Below, in pieces: positions 58,246 to 64,000 of a stretch of 64,000 bases of DNA. Source of the stretch: Labia minor (lineage: Eukaryota; Arthropoda; Insecta; Dermaptera; Spongiphoridae); the NCBI GenBank assembly GCA_963082975.1, contig OY720344.1, forward strand, positions 68,352,546 to 68,416,545, given 5' to 3'. Positions within the stretch are counted from its first letter, which is position 1. Each line of letters opens with the position of its first letter. The notes below the pieces were generated by a model. That model made no database searches. It had not been told where the DNA came from and saw nothing but the letters and a program-made list of their open reading frames with translations. The translations under genes were made by a program, and so were the position numbers.

Positions 58246-59878
58246 TCTTCTTCTATATATATATACTAGCTGAAGTTCCCGGCGTTGCCCGATGGACCGA
58301 TGAAGTTACATATCGATATTCTCATTTTCTCTATTTGAACATACGCCATATATTATATCAATATCTATTCAATAACACCAGAAATTAATTTATAAAAATG
58401 TATATAATACTCCATGTTGTTCATTCAGAGCCTCTTGTGGCTCAGTGAAGAAGTTGATTTATTTCCGATAATGAATATAAAAGTAATAATTCTAGCAATT
58501 CTCATACAAAGAAGATACATTACATTTTTATTTTAATTTTTAATATTCAATTATTATTTAAAAAAAATAATTTATATATTCTAAAAGTTCACATTTTAAT
58601 TAATTTAATAAAATATTTATAATATATTTCTTTTTAATTTATTTGAATATTTCTTCTTTCTATTTAAAAGTAAATAGTATAAATTTTATCCAAGTATAAT
58701 AAAAAAAAAATAATTTTTTTTAGTATTTTATGAAGTCAAAAATATTTTTAAAATATCAATTAATTATCTTTGTGTTTGTTTTTAATTTAATTACTCAATT
58801 ATTAATTAACTTCGATTTAATTGTATTCGGACATTCGTCATGAAGTGAAGTTGCTTTTTGATATTGACACGCTTGCTTTCGGTAATCATGCTTTGAAAAA
58901 GAATCATATTTTTTTAAACCTACATATATCAGGGGGAATCCCCTAATATACTCTCAGCTAGGTGCAGCATGACGGCATGTTTACTCGCGGCAACACTTGG
59001 ATGTAGGACCTTTTTATTTTTTTTTCATTTGACCGGATTTTTATCCATTATATCCGAAGTTTGTTAAATACAGGTCGAGGTTTTACTACTATATTTTAGG
59101 GTTAGAAATGACTATTAATAGATTATATAGAAATTAAAATATGATTTTTTGACAAAGATATATATAGATGAGGTGTCTTAAATTTTTGTTTTTTTTTAAA
59201 TTGGGTAAATTTTTTATAAATCCAGATAATTATATTAATATGTTTAATAAATTAAATTTTTGTGATGTGATATTAATGTAATAACAAATAATATTAACCC
59301 TTTGTATATAAATTTAAAAAGTAGAATATTTCAATTTGTTTAATTTTTAACGTAGGTAACCAATCATATAAAAATAAAATAGAAAATTTTGAAAATCAAC
59401 TTGCTGTTACATTTAGAATATTCAATTATAATATTATTATGTTAAAATTTGAATATTTAATTATAATAATATTAAAATATAAGTATTATTTGATTGTTAT
59501 TATTTCTCATGCAACTTGGATGGGTAAATGAATTGGACCAGGCTAGGACTCAATTTATAAGTTTATAATCTTAGAAAAATATAAATTCGGGTTAAGACCA
59601 AATCGAGAAACATTTGATCAAATTTAATCTCACTAAGAGCATTCAATATTTCTTCTATACATAAATTATTATGACTCACAAGTTTAAATTAAAATAATAA
59701 ATATTTGAATTTACTTAAATTTTGTATGGTTGTGAGGAGAACAAATAAGTTAAAAAGGTTAGTTTTAGTTTTATAAAAATCAAATAAATGAAAATATATT
59801 ATATATAGACTTCTAACTAAATAATACGTATTAGTTCGGGCACCAGCGAAGAGCGCCGAAGGTGTTCTGAGCAGCTAG
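58246..59878 (+). mobile_element. Second non-autonomous Helitron
   Basis: Preceded by A, starts TCTTCTTCTATATATATATA then CTAGCTGAAGTTCCCGGCG and TTGCCCG. Ends GAGCAGCTAG followed by T. The 3' hairpin is AGAGCGCC-GAA-GGTGTTCT at 59850-59868 (two G-T pairs). It shares its 12-bp start and about 40-bp end with the Helitron at 51698, but the 1.6-kb interior differs and is non-coding. The palindrome AGGGGGAATCCCCT lies near 58930. Confidence 0.8.
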
Positions 59879-59889
59879 TATTAAATAAA

Positions 59890-60540
59890 TACTCTGAATA
59901 ATCAACTTATCAAGTTATGATTTCATTTGTGTGTATAATTTAAGGGAGATAATTTTTTACATATAATTTTAATTTTTTATTCATAAAAAAATCAATTCTT
60001 TTTTAAGATATTTTGTTAGAAATTCAATAGTTTATTTTGAAATCTCAAAATTGTTTGATATATATCAGAAAATCAGATACTTTTTCGTAATGACATTGAA
60101 TAGTTAATGATGTTGACATTGTATTAAGTTTATACTGACTAGGATATTTGGTTAATATTGATATTAAATGAAAATTAGCATTCCTTGCTATTGAAACATT
60201 TTTAACATATAATTACCAATTAATTATTCATTTACTCGGTACGATCAAAAGTATAGTATAATTGCGTTTTTTATAAATATATGTGTACGCTTCAAAAACT
60301 CAAAATGTTCAGCACTGATTGAGTTCAAATTTTATATAACCTACAAACAAAGATGGATTTTATCTATTTTTAGTAAGAGTCACATACCCGCAACAAAGAG
60401 AAAACAGTTTTTTTAAAAATCAGTTGTGTATGTTGCCATCTACCGGAATCGAGGGGAACACTCGCCATACTAGCTAACGACGATCGAATTTACATGTGAG
60501 ACTATATCTGTTCCCAATTACATTGTTTATTAACAAAAAA
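59890..60540. other. AT-rich DNA, possible LINE 3' untranslated region
   Basis: AT-rich to about 60370. A GC-richer stretch at 60380-60540 lies directly 3' of the minus-strand LINE coding remnant and may be its untranslated end (GCCATCTACCGGAATCGAGG). Confidence 0.35.
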
Positions 60541-60553
60541 AACGTATCCACTT

Positions 60554-62290
60554 TCATCTGATGTTGTTCCCAGCGTTTAGTAAGATTTCTATAAAATTAC
60601 CCTCATGAACCTCCTCACATGGATACATATACTTCATGATGTATTCCTCTCTTTGTGAAGCGTAAACAGGGTATTCCATCAAGAAGTGAAATAAATCTTT
60701 TTTAATTAAATTGCACAGTGTGCAGATTTGATTTGGGTCTAATGTGTGTTTGTTTCTTCCCATGTAAAATTGTAATTGTCTTGCGTTTGTTGTCCTTAGT
60801 TGTATAAAAGTCCCCGATTTAAGTAGAGGATATCGGTCTCCAATCAGATGATTTCTATTGAAGTCTAGTCTCCTGTATAGTGGTGAGTAATTGGAGGACT
60901 CTAGGTTTTCCAAGTCCTGCAAAATGTATAGGTCTGACAAAGTATCCATTAATTCGTCCAAGAGTCTTCTGAAGTCTGTCGGGTTTTGAAGGGTCCAAAT
61001 GTCAGTCTTGTTATTGAGAAAGATCTCAGCTGGGCTACCCAGTTTTATCTCTCGTCAACGTCACTGAAATTGCTTAGATGTAAAAGCCTATCGTAGCATA
61101 ATCTGGGAAGTCTTTTTGAGGGCATTTCCAAAATCCTGTAAAGCCATTTCACTGCCCGCCTTACAATTAGTACAATGACTCTGGGTCGGCCGAATTCCGT
61201 CCTAATTATATAGCTCGGCGTTGATCTATCCAGTGTGAAAAAGGATTTAAAGAAGAACGTCTGGGCCATTTGAATTATTTTAGGGTAGCGCAAGGCCCAC
61301 AACTCAGAATTATACAACAATATTCCCAGCATGCAAGCTTGGTATACACTTATTTGTCCGCCATATGCCATATATTTTGACTTTCTTAGCGTTGCCCCCA
61401 TTGTGGTAAAAGCCAATTTTGCCTTCTTCACCATAACTTTAGATGTATCATTAAATAGGCCAGAGGAGCAAACAGTTACACCCAAATAGATATAACTGTT
61501 CACTATTTCCATCTCCTTTCCTCCAAGAAAAAATTATGTCCCCTGGGAACAACACCAGCCTTGCGGAATATCATTATTTTCGACTTATTGGTGTTAACCT
61601 CTAACAAATTTTCCTTACAATATTCCGTTAACGCGTCTAAAGTACGGTTCAGCTCTCTTGGCGTGTTCGCAAATTGTCAAAATCACTTACAAACAAGGAA
61701 AACAACAAAGGGCTAAGAGAGTCTCATTGGAGAACCCCACTTGTCATTTCTCTGGACTTCTCACCGCTAGTTGATAGTTCTGGCTTCATCATAAAACGAC
61801 CTGACTATGTTAGAGGACACGCCAATAAGATAAAGCTTCCTCCAGAGTAAACCGCAGTCCACACTGTCAAATACCCTCTTAAAATCTATGAAGGCGCAGA
61901 ACAATTTACATCCTCTCAACCTGAGTTTGATGTTTATAAGGGAGTTAAGAATAAACAGATTATTCGTACAACCGTGACCTTTTCTGAAGCCGGACTGGAA
62001 TTCGGGTATTTTCTCATTATCTTCAGCCCAACCATATAACCTATTTGCAATTATCTGAGTAAAGATTTTTGTTATATTGTTAATTAAGGAGATTCCTCTG
62101 TAGTTTTCCGGCAAAAGTGGATTACCTTTTTTAAATTGTAGGAACATCTTAACCCCGACGACCACGCTCTGGAAAATCTCTCCTTCTGTAATATATTGTT
62201 AAACATTTTCAGCATATAGTGCGAGTTCATGTTTTTGTAAAACTCGTAAGGAATCAAGTCAGGGCCCGGGGCACCGTCTCAATCTTCCCC
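60554..62290 (-). pseudogene. LINE J: non-LTR reverse transcriptase with YADD block deleted
   Basis: Minus strand, in order: GAPGPDLIPYEFYKN (about 62270), FKKGNPLLPENYRGISLIN, EFQSGFRKGHGCTNNLF, LFCAFIDFKRVFDSVD (catalytic motif A), SPLLFSLF-like PLLFSLFVSDFDN, then directly ELNRTLDALTEYCKEN, LEVNTNKSKIMIFRK, EIVNSYIYLGVTV, AYGGQISVYQACMLGILLYN, RTEFGRPRVIVLIVRRAVKW. It ends in a degenerate C-terminal zinc region (ICTLCNLIKKDLFHFL..YPVYASQRE). The MYADD segment expected between FVSDF and RELNR is missing (about 61670-61690), together with a frameshift. Further frame breaks lie at about 61510-61560 and 60960-61045. There is no endonuclease domain, so the copy is 5' truncated. Clade uncertain (CR1/RTE-like). 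Confidence 0.88.
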
Positions 62291-62407
62291 AGATCTATCT
62301 CTCTATCCAACGACAAAAGCAACCTTCTTATAAATAACTTAAAACCAAAATTAAGATATTACAATATTAATTTATTTTTACTTACTTTTATGTGAACAAT
62401 ATAATTA

Positions 62408-62880
62408 TCTATATATCTATCTTTGTGACCTAATGGAACTCAAAATTTCTAATCTTCAGCAACCACACTCCTCCAAACGTCTCTATCCTGAGTATCTTCC
62501 ATCCAACTCTTATTTTCACTCAGGTATATCCTTTTTTAAACTGCGTCCTTAGTCTATCAACCAGTCGTTTCCCAAAAAATATGTTCCTCGTCAGTCTTTG
62601 TTCTTCCATTCTTACCCACCCATCGAAACCTTCTCGAATTTATGACCCTAACTAAACTTGCATAGAAGTCATGCAATTCCTTGTTTTGCAGTCTCAGCCA
62701 TTACCCGTTGAGCTCATCCATCTTCAACTTTTAAATTTCAAATACTCTCGCCTCCTAAGGTCATAGACCACGCCTCACACCCATATAATACATCTGGTCA
62801 AATATATGTCTTGAATATTTTAATTATGACGCCTTTGGATAATAATTTTGGCGAAACAATGATATAATTATTAAAAATTA
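62408..62880 (-). pseudogene. LINE family F 3' end, diverged
   Basis: Minus-strand copy bounded by ATATCTATCTTTGTGACC (tail) and the GACGCCTTTGGATAATAATT end. It carries the ELHDFYASL and ENRIL-region blocks in decayed form. More diverged than the copies at 20018 and 40618. It follows LINE J head-on by about 120 bp. Confidence 0.75.
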
Positions 62881-62889
62881 ATTTATATA

Positions 62890-64000
62890 AATGTGATATT
62901 TTAAATAATTTTCATCATTTCTTTATTTTATATAATCTTGTACTAAAATTTTAAATATGCATTATCTAATAATTAACAATGTTAAGCATATTCTTAAAAC
63001 AGACGCTGTTTCAGTTTGAGAGAGAGGAGTGTTTGTGAAAAAATTATTTGTTTTATCTAAGTTTTATGAGATAAATCATTTTTAATTTATACTTTTATAA
63101 TATAACATTCTATTTTGAAAAGAAATTAATATTTTTTAAAAACTAAATAAAAATATTTTTATATAATTAAAACTAATTATAATTAAATTTTAAATTAAAT
63201 CATTATCAAGACAAAAGGTTTATTTCTGTTATTAAATATCAAATAATAGTAACTTAAAAAAAAAAATTGTCTTTTTTATGTTAAGAATAAAAATATTACT
63301 ATGGTGGAGTTTACTATCTTTATAGGCGGAAATATTTTACTTCATTTAGAAAGATAGCTTGGTCATAAAATAAAATAAGAGAATCTCGAATTTTTTAAGA
63401 CATTCTTAAGATGATCGACATATTTCCACAAATGACGACTATAATATTGAGAATGAACGAAATAAAACAACCAATGGGAGTCAGTATATAATTTTGAATT
63501 TATTTTGAGACAATATAGCGTTGGTTTGAAGAAAAATAATAAAAAGAATTCATTATTTTTTTAACAACCGAATATAATAGTAAAATATTGAAATAATGAT
63601 AATTTAATCCCCACTAACTTTTATATTCAGTATTTTTAATATTACAAATATTTAATTCTAAAAATCAAAATTTAATAAATTTTTAAAAGATTTATTATAA
63701 AAATTATATTATTATATTAAAAGAAATTATAGATATAATTAAATTTAAGCCTCCTTTTAGAAATTATTTGATTATGGTCATTATATTTCAATATGGTCAA
63801 TTAAATGTTAATATTTTTGTAATCTATTCGCACCATTAGGACTCACATCAGAGGTCAATTATTTTATTATGATAATCAGAAACTCAAGAAAAAAGATTTA
63901 ATTAACAATGCAGCAATTGACATGTTTGTTGTTTGTATTTCATTTTTAGGAAGAATTATGAAATACTAATAATTTATGTTATTTAGAAACCCCACAATGC
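62890..64000. other. AT-rich DNA, nothing recognised
   Basis: No TMTC exon, transposon domain or structured repeat was found. Confidence 0.55.

Noticed and set aside
45228..64000. N-terminal TMTC exons
   Set aside because: I looked for GC-rich minus-strand islands bounded by AG/GT with TMTC motifs and found none; a small or diverged exon could have been missed.

Overview
The window is A+T-rich (roughly four fifths by eye) eukaryotic nuclear DNA, most likely from an arthropod and probably an insect. It contains GT-AG introns of 3 to 19 kb, long AT deserts, (CA)n, (AT)n and (GATA)n microsatellites, and many decayed transposable elements: RTE-like and Jockey-like LINEs, Helitrons, mariners, hAT-like MITEs, foldback elements and a tRNA-derived SINE. 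I see no bacterial or organellar genes, rRNA, functional tRNA or CRISPR. The species cannot be told from the sequence.

The one host gene I can prove is a TMTC-family gene on the minus strand, most like TMTC1 (ER-membrane protein O-mannosyltransferase with a C-terminal TPR domain). Four internal exons lie at 45129-45227, 25869-26058, 22560-22846 and 13408-13521. All have AG/GT borders and every codon phase matches from one exon to the next. They encode about 229 continuous residues, from a lumenal loop and transmembrane helices through the family signature (ASN...AERVLYLPS.GF) into the first TPR unit. The N-terminal exons should lie beyond 64000 or be undetected in 45228-64000. The remaining TPR exons should lie below position 1. 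Almost everything else is intron or flanking DNA of this gene.

1-13407 (downstream side): a Helitron copy cut by the window edge, a Jockey endonuclease remnant, a LINE 3' end, a dead mariner, a PHD-finger remnant with hairpins, and an unexplained GC-rich island. 13522-22559 (intron): copies of a hairpin-ended (CA)n family (B), a 14-bp-TIR element (C), and a near-perfect 335-bp inverted repeat around a LINE fragment. 22847-25868 (intron): an intact hAT-type MITE and a LINE fragment. 26059-45128 (intron): a mariner in the centre of a long palindrome, several hAT-like ends, a possible small secreted-peptide gene, a 120-bp MITE and a foldback. 45228-64000 (upstream side): a SINE with an 11-bp target duplication, another foldback, two Helitrons with clear 5' TC and 3' CTAG ends, more LINE remnants, and a longer LINE (60554-62290) whose reverse transcriptase has lost its YADD block.

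None of the mobile elements looks autonomous. I found no convincing new multi-gene system. The most useful observations are the phase-checked TMTC exons, the Helitron that amplified a captured LINE piece, the long inverted repeats, and a speculative two-exon secreted peptide nested in a TMTC intron.
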